A model generated the notes under the pieces. It made no database searches. It was given only the letters and a program-made list of their open reading frames with translations, and had not been told where the DNA came from. From NCBI GenBank assembly GCA_934394565.1, contig CAKRQV010000012.1:1-64000 (forward strand): a DNA stretch of 64,000 bases, read 5' to 3'. This stretch comes from an uncultured Lachnospiraceae bacterium. GTDB taxonomy: Bacteria > Bacillota > Clostridia > Lachnospirales > Lachnospiraceae. A program made the translations under genes and the position numbers. Shown here piece after piece: positions 8,706 to 17,423 of the stretch. Position 1 is the stretch's first letter. Each line of letters starts with the position of its first letter.

Positions 8706-10418
8706 TTGACAAGTCGTCAGGAAAAGATCCGTCTGGATATGGCCATCCGCATTTTTTGTCATCAGACGGATGAAGATCTGGGACATCAGGCGGCGTGCAG
8801 ATCGTATCTGGAAAAGAGATACCGGGTCGCAGCAAAAAATCTGGTGGAGGCAGGGGATGTGGCAGGACTTCGCAGCTTACTGAAAGAAGGCTGGCTGTCG
8901 GAACGAGATATAGAAGAGCTTTTATCTGTGGCGGTGTGCAATGACCAGACGGACTGTGTCGGATTGTTTTTGGTAACAGTGGACAGGCAGGAAAAAATGG
9001 ATGCAGGACATGGGCGGATCGAAACAGAATCGGTGGGAATAAAGCCGACAGAGACAAAAACGACAGTAACAAAACCTGCAGGAATACATCCGGAAGAAAC
9101 AGGACTTTCCAGAACAGAACGGATAGAAAAGCGTATCCTTTTGTATATGGGACGTGAGTTGGATCGGAGATTTCCGTATCTTGGCCGGACGATGCATCTT
9201 TTGAACGTGGATATGGACAGCCCGGTCCATTTTTGTGGGACGGATGGCTTTATTTTATCTGTAGAGAGACAAGTGTTGCCAGCAGAATTTCATCGGGACA
9301 GTGAAGGCTGTCTGCGACGGATTGCCCACAGTCTTGTCCATGCAGTCTCCGGCCATCCGTTGCGGGCAGGACTTTCCGGCGAACATGTGCTGTGGGAGCT
9401 TTGCTGTGACTGTATGGCAGAGTGGATACTGGAAAAGGAACTTTCGTGGCAGCAGGAGATTTCCGCAGAAAAACGAAGAAGCAGGGAAGCACTGTATGGT
9501 TGGCTGAAAAGCCAGCCGAAAAGAACGGAAAACGTGCTGTATGAGTATCTGGAGAAAATGGATGTAGAGCAGGTAACAGCTCTGGCAGATGCTTTTCGTG
9601 TGGATGATCACAGAAAGTGGTATGAAAAACAATATAGTGCCGCACAGTGGAAAAAACAGTTGTCCCGGCTGATCCGTCAGGGAAGCGGAGGTGGTCAGGG
9701 AGGAAAAACAGGCGGTATATCCGGCGGCAGCAGACAGGGCGAGCAGTCATACACAGAGCCCGAGGCATCCGAGTACGATTACCGGAGATTCTTTGAAACG
9801 TTTATGGTGATGGGAGAGGAACGGCAGCTTGATCTGTCTTCCTTTGATCTGATGCTCTATACCTACAGTCGCCAGCACTATGCACATGCAGTGTTTCTTG
9901 AACCGATAGAGACATCGGAGGTAAAACGGCTGCAGGAGCTGGTGATCGCCATTGATACCTCCGGGTCATGTTCAGGGGAGATTGTGCAGCAGTTTCTGCG
10001 GGAGACGTTTTTCATTCTGGAAAAGAAGGAACACTTTTTCCGGCGAATGCGGGTACATATTCTGCAATGCGATTCGATGATCCAGGACTACCGGCTGATC
10101 GAGAGTGAAGAGGACTGGAAGGATTACCAGAAGCATCTGAAGATCACCGGCTTTGGCAATACGGACTTCCGGCCGGTATTTGACTGGATCGAACAGAAAA
10201 AACAGGAGGGTGTGGTACGGGATATCAAAGGGCTTCTTTACTTTACCGATGGAGACGGCATCTATCCTCGAAGTGCACCGATGTACGAGACAGCCTTTGT
10301 CTATCTGAACGACCGCCTGAACAAGGGAAAAGCCCCGGAGTGGGTACGGACGCTGAATCTGCATCTGGACAGGGAGTTTGAGAATCTGTTTGATATGGAG
10401 AGGGACGGAAGACTGTAA
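8706..10418 (+). CDS. VWA-like DUF2201 protein
   Basis: Predicted cytosolic protein of about 570 residues. The N-terminal part is variable with a Thr/Lys-rich stretch near 100-135. The middle has the DUF2201 peptidase-like region, and the C-terminal VWA-like domain has a MIDAS-type DTSGSCSG at about 417-424. Homologues usually sit beside a MoxR AAA+ ATPase, as here, and are thought to form a chaperone pair for maturing metal-binding targets. The start is unclear. No ATG or GTG lies in frame near a good ribosome site; TTG 8706 is the first standard codon, yet the reading frame runs on upstream and AAGAAAGCGGG at about 8661 hints at an earlier non-canonical start. Confidence 0.75.
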   Translation: MTSRQEKIRLDMAIRIFCHQTDEDLGHQAACRSYLEKRYRVAAKNLVEAGDVAGLRSLLKEGWLSERDIEELLSVAVCNDQTDCVGLFLVTVDRQEKMDAGHGRIETESVGIKPTETKTTVTKPAGIHPEETGLSRTERIEKRILLYMGRELDRRFPYLGRTMHLLNVDMDSPVHFCGTDGFILSVERQVLPAEFHRDSEGCLRRIAHSLVHAVSGHPLRAGLSGEHVLWELCCDCMAEWILEKELSWQQEISAEKRRSREALYGWLKSQPKRTENVLYEYLEKMDVEQVTALADAFRVDDHRKWYEKQYSAAQWKKQLSRLIRQGSGGGQGGKTGGISGGSRQGEQSYTEPEASEYDYRRFFETFMVMGEERQLDLSSFDLMLYTYSRQHYAHAVFLEPIETSEVKRLQELVIAIDTSGSCSGEIVQQFLRETFFILEKKEHFFRRMRVHILQCDSMIQDYRLIESEEDWKDYQKHLKITGFGNTDFRPVFDWIEQKKQEGVVRDIKGLLYFTDGDGIYPRSAPMYETAFVYLNDRLNKGKAPEWVRTLNLHLDREFENLFDMERDGRL

Positions 10419-10578
10419 TTTTTAGCGTGGCACTCGGGCTGTTCTTCGGAATGTTCTAATGGGAAGATATCAGATATTGAATGAGATAAAAAAGATAAGT
10501 ACAGGGAAACAATAATGACAGTACAAATTTACAAATAAGAGTGGATACTATACTTTGCCAGCAGGGAGAAAACACACC

Positions 10579-12111
10579 ATGAACATACAACGAGCAAAAC
10601 AGGAGATCATACATACCGTCCGGGCTTACACGGCGAAGGATGGCTGTGGCAGTTACCGTATTCCGGTGCAGCGGCAGCGGCCGATTCTTCTGATCGGGCC
10701 GCCGGGGATCGGTAAGACGGAGATCGTGCGGCAGGCGGCCGAGGAATGTCAGGTGGGCTTTGTGGCCTATACGATCACGCATCACACGAGACAGAGTGCG
10801 GTGGGACTTCCGGTGATCGAGTCTGCGACTTTTGACGGGGAGACGTATGAGGTGACACGGTATACAATGAGTGAAATCATCGGTTCTCTGTACAAATGTA
10901 TGGAGCAGACCGGGAAGCGGGAAGGTATCCTGTTTATCGATGAGATCAACTGCGTCTCGGAGACGCTGATGCCGACGATGCTGCAGTTATTGCAGGGCAA
11001 GACTTTTGGCGAGTATGCTGTGCCGGAGGGCTGGGTTATTGTGACGGCAGGCAATCCGTATGTGTACAATACATCTGTCCGGGAGTTTGATATGGTAACG
11101 TTAGATCGTGTGAAGCGGCTGGATGTGGAACCGGATTACCGGATCTGGCGGGCCTATGCCAGAAAGAAGAAGCTGCACGGAGCGGTGCTGTTTTATCTGG
11201 AATGTCGGCAGGACCGGTTTTATTATGCGAAGCGGGAACAGAAGACACTGCACTTTGTGACGGCGAGAGGCTGGGAGGATCTGTCGGATATTCTGACAGT
11301 TTATGAAGAACAGGGCACGCAGATCGATGTGGAGCTGATCGGCCAGTATCTGCAATGTGAGGAGATCGCACAGGAATTTTACAGCTGGTATAGACTGTAT
11401 GTACAGTATGGAGAGGATTTTTCTCATATAATGTCGAACGATGAGAAGATAAGAGGAAATCTGCAGGAGCGGATGCACCGGGCAGACTGGGAAGAGAGAA
11501 GCTGTCTGATCGAATATGGATTTTCAAAGGCAGCAGAACAGACACAGCGCTGGAAAAATCTGGACATGCAGGTACAGGCAGCAGAAAATATGGCAGGACT
11601 TCTGACGGACTGGATCAGAAGACGTGAAAAAATCACGGATAAAAAAGATGTCGCTGCTTTTGTTGAAGAACAGAAAAAAGCGGTACAGATAAAGAAAAAA
11701 GCCGGACTTTTATCTGCAGAGCAGGGAAAAGAAGAAGCAAAAAAACTGTGGCTTCTGGACGAGCTGTATACAGCGGGGAAAAAAGAACAGGCAGTAAAGG
11801 CAGAGGACTGGCAGCAGATCGCTGATCAGTGGATAGGCAGGAAGAAGGAAGCCTGCAGCAGTTTTGCCGCAGATTGCCATCAGATACTCCACCGGCTACT
11901 GGAGTTGTTTTTTACGGCATGGCATACAGAGCAGATGGCAGAATACACACGGCTTCTGGAAGCATTGTCCAAGCATGAGGCTACAGTGCTTTTTTTCCAC
12001 AGGTATAAAGAACCGCTGTATAAAGACTATCTGTCCGGTGTGATCCTGGCGGATGAGAAGCAGGCACTTTTACAGGATGTGGGAAAGCTGCTGGAAAAGA
12101 AAGACATATAA
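10579..12111 (+). CDS. MoxR-family AAA+ ATPase
   Basis: A 510-residue AAA+ ATPase. Walker A GPPGIGKT is at 40-47, Walker B GILFIDEIN near 119, and a downstream helical extension of about 200 residues is rich in Lys/Glu/Gln. MoxR ATPases pair with VWA proteins; the VWA gene ends 160 bases upstream, so the two most likely act together. ATG 10579 is preferred over the upstream TTG 10555 because CAGGGAG precedes it. The charged C-terminal extension is longer than in basic MoxR proteins. Confidence 0.85.
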   Translation: MNIQRAKQEIIHTVRAYTAKDGCGSYRIPVQRQRPILLIGPPGIGKTEIVRQAAEECQVGFVAYTITHHTRQSAVGLPVIESATFDGETYEVTRYTMSEIIGSLYKCMEQTGKREGILFIDEINCVSETLMPTMLQLLQGKTFGEYAVPEGWVIVTAGNPYVYNTSVREFDMVTLDRVKRLDVEPDYRIWRAYARKKKLHGAVLFYLECRQDRFYYAKREQKTLHFVTARGWEDLSDILTVYEEQGTQIDVELIGQYLQCEEIAQEFYSWYRLYVQYGEDFSHIMSNDEKIRGNLQERMHRADWEERSCLIEYGFSKAAEQTQRWKNLDMQVQAAENMAGLLTDWIRRREKITDKKDVAAFVEEQKKAVQIKKKAGLLSAEQGKEEAKKLWLLDELYTAGKKEQAVKAEDWQQIADQWIGRKKEACSSFAADCHQILHRLLELFFTAWHTEQMAEYTRLLEALSKHEATVLFFHRYKEPLYKDYLSGVILADEKQALLQDVGKLLEKKDI

Positions 12112-12154
12112 ACCCAAACGGCTCATATACTAAAAGAAAAAGGACAGGCGGTCT

Positions 12155-12760
12155 ATGCTTAATTATCTCTGGGGAGGTATGTTCCTGGCGGGGATCATTT
12201 ACGGTGCTTTTGCGGGGACGCTGCCTCAGATCACGGAGGGTCTGCTTTCGGGAGCAAAAGAAGCGGTGGAGCTGTGCCTGTCTGTCGCCGGAATCGTAGC
12301 TTTCTGGACTGGTCTTATGACGATAGCCAAAGAGACTGGCCTTTTGCGCGGTATAGCGGCGGCAATGCGGCCGTTTTTGCTGTGGATGATGCCAAAACTG
12401 AAGAACCAGGAGGCAGCACTGGAGGCGGTGTCTGTCAATCTGGCGGCAAACATACTGGGACTTGGCTGGGCGGCTACAGCTGCAGGTCTTACAGCGATGG
12501 AAGAACTGGATAAAATGTGTGATATTCGAGAAAAAAACTCAACAGAAAAAACAGCCACAGAAGAAATGTGTGTGCTGTTGATCCTGAATATTTCTTCGTT
12601 GCAGCTGATTCCTGTCAGTACCATTGCCTATCGTAGCCAGTATGGCAGTACAGATCCGGCGGCCATTGTAGGACCGGGTTTTTTGGCCACTTTGGCCAGT
12701 ACTCTTGCAGCTGTTTTGTTCTGCAGGCTGCTACAGAAGGGCAGAAGGGTGGCGGTATGA
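12155..12760 (+). CDS. spmA: Spore maturation protein SpmA-like
   Basis: Integral membrane protein (201 residues) with the Gate/nucleoside-recognition domain of SpmA. In B. subtilis SpmA and SpmB are needed for spore-core dehydration. Several hydrophobic helices surround the conserved EAVSVNLAANILGLG segment. It ends with ATGA, overlapping the start of its partner. A short charged stretch near residue 128 (EKNSTEKTATEE) breaks the Gate domain. Confidence 0.88.
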   Translation: MLNYLWGGMFLAGIIYGAFAGTLPQITEGLLSGAKEAVELCLSVAGIVAFWTGLMTIAKETGLLRGIAAAMRPFLLWMMPKLKNQEAALEAVSVNLAANILGLGWAATAAGLTAMEELDKMCDIREKNSTEKTATEEMCVLLILNISSLQLIPVSTIAYRSQYGSTDPAAIVGPGFLATLASTLAAVLFCRLLQKGRRVAV

Positions 12761-13281
12761 AGATATTGTCGTTTTTTTCGGCGGTCATGATTCCGCTGGT
12801 ATGTATCTATGTGATCGGCTATGGTCTGTTTCAGAAAAAAGACTGTTATGAGATTTTTACACGCGGAGCAAGGGAAGGATTGAAAACAGCCGTGCAGATA
12901 CTGCCCACACTGATCGGGCTTCTGACAGCGGTGGCAGTGCTTCGAAGCTCCGGTCTGCTGGACTGGCTGGGAAAAGGTATCGGGCAGTTGACGGAGCACG
13001 TGGGGCTGCCGGGGGAGCTTGTACCGCTGATTCTTGTGCGCACATTTTCCTACAGTGCGGCGGTGGGGCTTCTGACGGATCTGTATGCAAGATTTGGCAC
13101 GGATTCGACGATCGGATATACGGCATCGTTGCTGATGTGCTGTACGGAGACAGTATTTTATACGATGTCGCTGTATCTTCTGCATGTGGGAATAAAAAAG
13201 AGTCGTTACATCCTGCCGGGAGCACTGGTGTCCATGGCGGCCGGGATTCTTGTGAGTGTATGGCTGGGTGATGTCCGTTAA
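12757..13281 (+). CDS. spmB: Spore maturation protein SpmB-like
   Basis: Second Gate-domain membrane protein (174 residues), translationally coupled to spmA by a four-base overlap. Conserved segments are ARGLKTAV-type IGLLTAVAVLRSSG and the PLILVRTFSYSAAVG motif. The pair supports an endospore-forming host. Confidence 0.9.
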   Translation: MKILSFFSAVMIPLVCIYVIGYGLFQKKDCYEIFTRGAREGLKTAVQILPTLIGLLTAVAVLRSSGLLDWLGKGIGQLTEHVGLPGELVPLILVRTFSYSAAVGLLTDLYARFGTDSTIGYTASLLMCCTETVFYTMSLYLLHVGIKKSRYILPGALVSMAAGILVSVWLGDVR

Positions 13282-13305
13282 CTGCGGTAATCCAGCGGTT
13301 TGGCA

Positions 13306-13334
13306 TTGCTTTTTCAAGGTAAATCGGGTATCAT
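13306..13334 (+). promoter_or_regulatory. Promoter of the MarR regulator gene
   Basis: -35 TTGCTT (13306-13311), 17-base spacer, -10 TATCAT (13329-13334), 51 bases before the start codon. The spacer contains TTTCAAG, which might be part of a regulator site, but no clear palindrome is seen. Confidence 0.5.
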
Positions 13335-13385
13335 GGTGAACAGATGGAGGCTGTTTGTATAACAGCCTGAAGACGGAGGTGCAGC

Positions 13386-13823
13386 ATGGATCATTACGGT
13401 ACATTCAATGACATTTTATCAAATCTGTTTCAGGAAATTATGACCATTGAGGGTCGTGAGCTGATCACACGGGAGTTTTCGGATATCACGAACAACGATA
13501 TGCATATCATTGAGGCTGTAGGAATCGAAGAACCCCGCAATATGTCCACAGTAGCTGCAAAAATGATGGTAACCGTAGGTACATTGACGACGGCAGTCAA
13601 CGGTCTGGTGAAAAAAGGTTATATCGAACGCATTCGTGGTGAAAAGGATCGCCGGGTCGTAAATCTTGTGCTCACAGACAAGGGAAGGAAAGCCTATGCT
13701 CACCATCGGAAATTCCATGAAGATATGGTGGAAGCCCTCGTACATAATCTTTCTGAGGATGAGGCAAATGTACTGGTGAAGGCCCTGCAAAATGTACATG
13801 ATTTTTTTGATACTCATAAATAG
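13386..13823 (+). CDS. MarR-family regulator, FabT-like
   Basis: A 145-residue winged-helix repressor. The order of motifs (NMSTVAAKMMVTVGTLTTAVNGLVKKGYIERIRGEKDRRVVNLVLTDKG, given here only as position about 55-100) matches FabT, the fatty-acid synthesis repressor that responds to acyl-ACP. In many Firmicutes fabT heads the fab cluster. Here no fab gene follows; a terminator comes directly after, so it would act in trans if it is FabT. Confidence 0.75.
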   Translation: MDHYGTFNDILSNLFQEIMTIEGRELITREFSDITNNDMHIIEAVGIEEPRNMSTVAAKMMVTVGTLTTAVNGLVKKGYIERIRGEKDRRVVNLVLTDKGRKAYAHHRKFHEDMVEALVHNLSEDEANVLVKALQNVHDFFDTHK

Positions 13824-13851
13824 AAAGCTGTAAAATAAAAAGAAAAACCAG

Positions 13852-13886
13852 AAACTGTGGATCCTAAAAAATCCACAGTTTTTTTG
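13852..13886 (+). terminator. Terminator after the MarR gene
   Basis: AAACTGTGGAT and ATCCACAGTTT (11-bp perfect stem, 8-base loop) are followed by TTTTTTG. Confidence 0.9.
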
Positions 13887-13901
13887 TATTGTCTTAGCCT
13901 G

Positions 13902-13932
13902 GAAAAGAAAGCTCCGGTGAAGGTTTCTTTTA
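13902..13932. repeat. Terminator-like hairpin repeat, copy 1
   Basis: TGGAAAAGAAAGCTCCGGTG followed by AAGGTTTCTTTTA forms an imperfect hairpin with a U-tract. It closely resembles the hairpin at 40254-40286 (TGGAAAAGGAAGCTCCAGTG...). The shared sequence points to a family of intergenic terminator-like repeats. Confidence 0.5.
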
Positions 13933-13935
13933 TTT

Positions 13936-13984
13936 ACGAGAGCAACGGGCCAAAGTCCGTGCCTGCACGAGACCCTGGCGACTG
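13936..13984. repeat. Dispersed 49-bp intergenic repeat, copy 1
   Basis: This 49-bp block matches 30964-31012 at about 41 of 49 positions, including an unbroken identical core that contains CCAAAGTCCGTGCCTGCACG. The core is an imperfect dyad: GCCA..TGGC outside, CGTGC..GCACG inside. Both copies follow an intrinsic terminator. It is not coding. Confidence 0.7.
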
Positions 13985-13989
13985 TCGCG

Positions 13990-14031
13990 GTAACTATGGG
14001 AAACCCGCAAAGCATGTTTCCCATAGTTGAT
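13990..14031. repeat. Hairpin between convergent genes
   Basis: AACTATGGGAAAC (13 bp) is repeated in inverse as GTTTCCCATAGTT across an 11-base loop, just beyond the DUF885 stop. No T-run follows on either strand, so it may be an mRNA 3'-end structure or part of the neighbouring repeat rather than a standard terminator. Confidence 0.5.
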
Positions 14032-14037
14032 ATAGTT

Positions 14038-15777
14038 TCAGGACAATCCTGCCTGCAGGCGCACCTGGGCTGTCAGCACGGGAAAGGAACAGGGACCAGT
14101 TGTAAGAACCCACCGGTGAAAGTCTGTCAGTGAGAAATCTTTTCCCAGTTCTGTCCGCAGCATAGCCCGCAGATCAAGGAACGACAGACAACCAAGATAG
14201 TAGCGCAGATAATTACCGGGATTTTCGATAATGTACTGATAGAGGTCTTCTACCGAGGTCATGTCGGTCATGCCAAAATCAGCTAAAAAGGCCGCCGTCT
14301 TTTCCAGATTCCAGCCTTCGGCATGAATACTGATATCCAGAAGTGAGGCAATGCACAGGTTCAGTGAACGGTCGAGCCAGGCAGCACTGGCTGCGGCATA
14401 GTCATCTTTGCATAGTTCGCTGATCAGTGACTCAGCGTAGGTTGCCCAGCCCTCGGCATAGCCTCCGTAAGACAGCAGTCGTCTGAGCAGAGGTGGATTT
14501 GTGGCATAAAAGCAGACATTCTGGTATAGATGGCCGGGGAAACCTTCGTGCGCCAGAGTTGTGTAAAGGGAAAAGCCTTCTAACGCTTCGGATGGATTGA
14601 TATAGATCGTATGCGTCTGCCAGTCATCTGCAGGCGGAACCATATAGTAAGCGGGGCTTGAAAAAACCTGCAGTTCCGGCTGGACTTCTTTGATCGTACA
14701 TCGGGTGGTCGCTACAGCGGGAAAATACGGTGCTGTCTGTCTGGACAGCTGTGTCAGCATCTGTTCCGGGGACAGAGACAGATAGGGATCATCGGCAGAA
14801 AGAATACTGGCATCCAGCTTTCCGGCCGCTGCAATATCTGCCGTGAGCTGTCTGTAGAGTCGTTTGCGGATCGCCTCAATGGAAAGATCTGTGCCGCACA
14901 GGTACCGGATACTGGCTTCGTAGTAGTCTCTGCCGCCTGGATAACCGGCGAGACCACAGCGTTCGTGTGCCAGCGGATACAGCTTTTGCAGGACAGCTGC
15001 CAGCGCATGATAGGCAGTGAACAGCTTTGTTTGTAACAGCCGGAAATGGGCTTTTTCCAGTTTCTGTAACGTGTCCTCCGAAAGGGAAAGTTCCCGGCAT
15101 TTTTCCATAAAGGTTGTTTGCAGAAAGTGGGAAGTATCTTCATTCCCGAGAAATTCCTGACATTGCGCAAGCATGGCATCGATTGTTTCGGCAGCCGGCG
15201 CATATCCGGCTTTTGCTTTCTGCTGCAGAACATCTGCATACTGGGAGAAATAGCGTCTGGTGTCCGAAAGCAGCAGCAGGTAGGTCTGGATATCTTCCGG
15301 TGAGCGGAAGGTATATTCAGCAAACAATACAGGTAATTGTGCCGGAAGCCCAAGAGAAGAGCTTGGCATATCCCACAGCATAGCATAGGGTAAAAGTGCC
15401 TGCTCCCGGTCTACGGTATCTTTTAAAATGGTGAGCGTCAGCTGCTGGCTGTCAGACAGACGGTCCGGAGAAAAAGCATCGAGCACACTTTGCGTGTTTT
15501 CACAGATCACGGTTTCTGTGGTTATATCGGTCAGGGTAATTTCGCCAAGGGTGACAGGAAGATCGTCAAGACCAGCAGCTGCGGGATCTGCCAGGGCATA
15601 GTGCAGAGAAAGGGTATCCTCAGACAGAAGTCCGCGGGCATACTGGTTACAGTATTGGTCAAACAGACGACTGTCGGAGGAAAGCCAGTGGCAGCCGAGC
15701 ACACAGCATCCCGCAGTAAAAAGGGCAAGACCCGTCAGTATCACAGATTTTTTGGAACATTTTCGCAGAGAAACCAA
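14038..15777 (-). CDS. DUF885 family metallopeptidase-like lipoprotein
   Basis: Exported protein of 579 residues with a basic N-terminus, a hydrophobic stretch and cysteines (LFTAGCCVLGC) that fit a lipoprotein signal. The body is a DUF885 domain. HEGFPGH at about 410-416 is the family's metal-binding motif and is followed by an EGWATYAESL segment with the third ligand. DUF885 proteins are related to M32-like carboxypeptidases; the substrate is unknown. It is convergent with the MarR gene. No RBS of strong consensus is seen, though the frame fits the start at 15777. Confidence 0.85.
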   Translation of the reverse strand: MVSLRKCSKKSVILTGLALFTAGCCVLGCHWLSSDSRLFDQYCNQYARGLLSEDTLSLHYALADPAAAGLDDLPVTLGEITLTDITTETVICENTQSVLDAFSPDRLSDSQQLTLTILKDTVDREQALLPYAMLWDMPSSSLGLPAQLPVLFAEYTFRSPEDIQTYLLLLSDTRRYFSQYADVLQQKAKAGYAPAAETIDAMLAQCQEFLGNEDTSHFLQTTFMEKCRELSLSEDTLQKLEKAHFRLLQTKLFTAYHALAAVLQKLYPLAHERCGLAGYPGGRDYYEASIRYLCGTDLSIEAIRKRLYRQLTADIAAAGKLDASILSADDPYLSLSPEQMLTQLSRQTAPYFPAVATTRCTIKEVQPELQVFSSPAYYMVPPADDWQTHTIYINPSEALEGFSLYTTLAHEGFPGHLYQNVCFYATNPPLLRRLLSYGGYAEGWATYAESLISELCKDDYAAASAAWLDRSLNLCIASLLDISIHAEGWNLEKTAAFLADFGMTDMTSVEDLYQYIIENPGNYLRYYLGCLSFLDLRAMLRTELGKDFSLTDFHRWVLTTGPCSFPVLTAQVRLQAGLS

Positions 15778-16454
15778 AGGGAAATCCTTTCCGTACAGAT
15801 TCTGTTAGCAGTCTATGAAGAAATCACGTCGCCTATGACCGGAAAAGCAAACAGAATCTCCCGTACCGAAAAAAGGCAGATTGTGGAAGTTGCACAAAAA
15901 ATATGTCGAAGGAAAGAGGGTGCTGTCGACAGCTGTGGAAAACGACAGGGTTTTTCCACACAAAAAAGGGATAAAAAACGTGGTAAAATCGGTTATACAC
16001 AGAGTTATCCACATTATCCACAAAAAAATCCCCAAATTCCTCCACTTTACATAATGTGGTTTGCAAACGGGTGTTCTGTATAAATGTGATAAATCGACGA
16101 AAAATGCAAAAAAAGAGTTGACATTTGGGGATTCAAAAAACGGAGAAAAAACATACAAATTGTCTGAAAAGTAGAAACAATTCAGACTGCTTAGATAAGC
16201 TGCACAAGGAAAAGCTGCAAGGCAGGAAATAAAAAAGTCGACATTTGAAACGTATTTGTCGTTTTTTGAATGCTTTTGTGCAGACTGCTCAAAATTGGAC
16301 AAAAAAAATAGAAATAATCCCGAAAAAAATCGGTTTTTACAGCAAATTCACTATGGATTTTTCTGTAAAAAAGTGTATGATAATACCAGATTCGGGCGAT
16401 TGTCTGTAAATAGACATGGTATCGAATATTCTGGCTGGAAAGGAAGTGACATAT
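15778..16454. other. AT-rich gap with DnaA boxes, no gene
   Basis: This ~680-base gap separates the divergent DUF885 gene and the atp operon. Short frames exist on both strands but lack ribosome sites and family features. It holds a DnaA-box cluster (15934-16022), long A/T runs, and a TTGACA near 16120 that has no matching -10. An atp promoter must lie here; GTGTATGATAAT near 16374 is a possible -10 region, but I cannot define its -35. Confidence 0.7.
15934..16022. promoter_or_regulatory. Cluster of five DnaA boxes
   Basis: Five 9-mers match the DnaA box. TTTTCCACA is on the minus strand at 15934-15942 and on the plus strand at 15952-15960. TTATACACA is at 15993-16001. Perfect consensus TTATCCACA is at 16005-16013 and again at 16014-16022. 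The last two abut exactly in direct orientation. Such density is known for oriC and for DnaA-box clusters that bind DnaA away from the origin. No dnaA, dnaN or rpmH is in the window, so which role applies is open. Confidence 0.75.
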
Positions 16455-17129
16455 TTGGAAGCCTATATTTCAAAAATTAAGGAAGAGATTGAGTGCGTCG
16501 TTATCAATATCGGTGGCGTAGGCATTCATGAATCTGTGCTGGTTACGTTTTTTATCAGTGTGTTCCTGTTAGTATTTGGTCTGATCATGACCAGCGGGTT
16601 CCGGGTAGAAAATCCATCAAGGCGACAGCTTGCTGTTGAGTCCTTCGTCACATGGCTGACACGTGTATACGAAAATGTACTCGGACCAAAGGGCAAGTGT
16701 TATGCGACCTACATGGTAACGATCGCCTGCTATATCGGTGTGGCAAACCTTCTTTATGTAATAGGTATTAAGCCGCCGACAAAGGATGTTACCGTTACCG
16801 CTGCACTGGCTGTTATGACCATTGTACTCGTACAGGCCGCAAGTATCCGGGCAAGGGGTGTAAAAGGATGGCTGCACAGTTTTGCAGAGCCGATGCCGGC
16901 GATGCTTCCGATGAACATTCTGGAACTGTTTATTAAACCGGTATCCCTGTGTATGCGACTGTTTGGTAATGTACTTGGTGCATTTATCATCATGTGTCTG
17001 ATCGAGGGCCTGGTACGTGTCATTTTACCGATTCCGTTCTCATTGTATTTTGACTTCTTTGACGGACTGATTCAGGTATATGTATTCACACTGTTGTCTT
17101 CTATGTATATTCTGGAAGCAATAGAATAA
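16455..17129 (+). CDS. atpB: ATP synthase Fo subunit a
   Basis: Membrane stator subunit forming the ion half-channels against the c-ring. The product has several hydrophobic helices and the helix with the essential arginine in MRLFGNVLG. I choose TTG 16455 because AAGGAAG lies 9 bases before it; the ATG at 16416 has no ribosome site and would add 13 residues. It is the first gene of the atp operon. No atpI-like gene precedes it. Confidence 0.92.
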   Translation: MEAYISKIKEEIECVVINIGGVGIHESVLVTFFISVFLLVFGLIMTSGFRVENPSRRQLAVESFVTWLTRVYENVLGPKGKCYATYMVTIACYIGVANLLYVIGIKPPTKDVTVTAALAVMTIVLVQAASIRARGVKGWLHSFAEPMPAMLPMNILELFIKPVSLCMRLFGNVLGAFIIMCLIEGLVRVILPIPFSLYFDFFDGLIQVYVFTLLSSMYILEAIE

Positions 17130-17179
17130 TTCATTTTTACAGTATTTTATTTAATAAGAAGAAAAGGAGATTTAAAAGT

Positions 17180-17401
17180 ATGTTTACAGCAATTGGTGCA
17201 GGTATTGCCGCTCTTGCAGGTATTGGTGCAGGTGTTGGTATTGGTATTGCTACAGGTAAAGCAGTAGAAGCTATCGCACGTCAGCCGGAGGCACTGGGAG
17301 ATATCCGTTCAACCATGCTGATTGGTGCAGCCCTGGCAGAGGCAACTGCCGTTTACGGCTTCGTTGTTGCCGTCCTGATCATTCTTCTTCTGGGAGCATA
17401 A
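17180..17401 (+). CDS. atpE: ATP synthase Fo subunit c
   Basis: A 73-residue proteolipid of two helices joined by the polar ARQPEA loop, forming the rotor ring. The ion-carrying carboxylate is Glu54 in LAEATAVYG. By my alignment with Na+-type c subunits, the glutamine ligand of helix 1 is Ile21 here and the Ser after the Glu is Ala55. This argues for H+ rather than Na+ coupling. A strong AAGGAG is present upstream. Confidence 0.96.
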   Translation: MFTAIGAGIAALAGIGAGVGIGIATGKAVEAIARQPEALGDIRSTMLIGAALAEATAVYGFVVAVLIILLLGA

Positions 17402-17423
17402 CAATAGAAAGGTGGTATAGACA

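Noticed and set aside
11036..11545. Minus-strand frames within the MoxR gene
   Set aside because: They mirror the AAA+ gene, with Ser/Pro/His-rich composition typical of antisense frames.
15490..16302. Frames on both strands in the gap before the atp operon
   Set aside because: They overlap each other and the DnaA boxes, lack ribosome sites, and look like random AT-rich translation.
16256..16480. Small frame just before atpB
   Set aside because: No ribosome site, overlaps the atpB start, no recognisable features.
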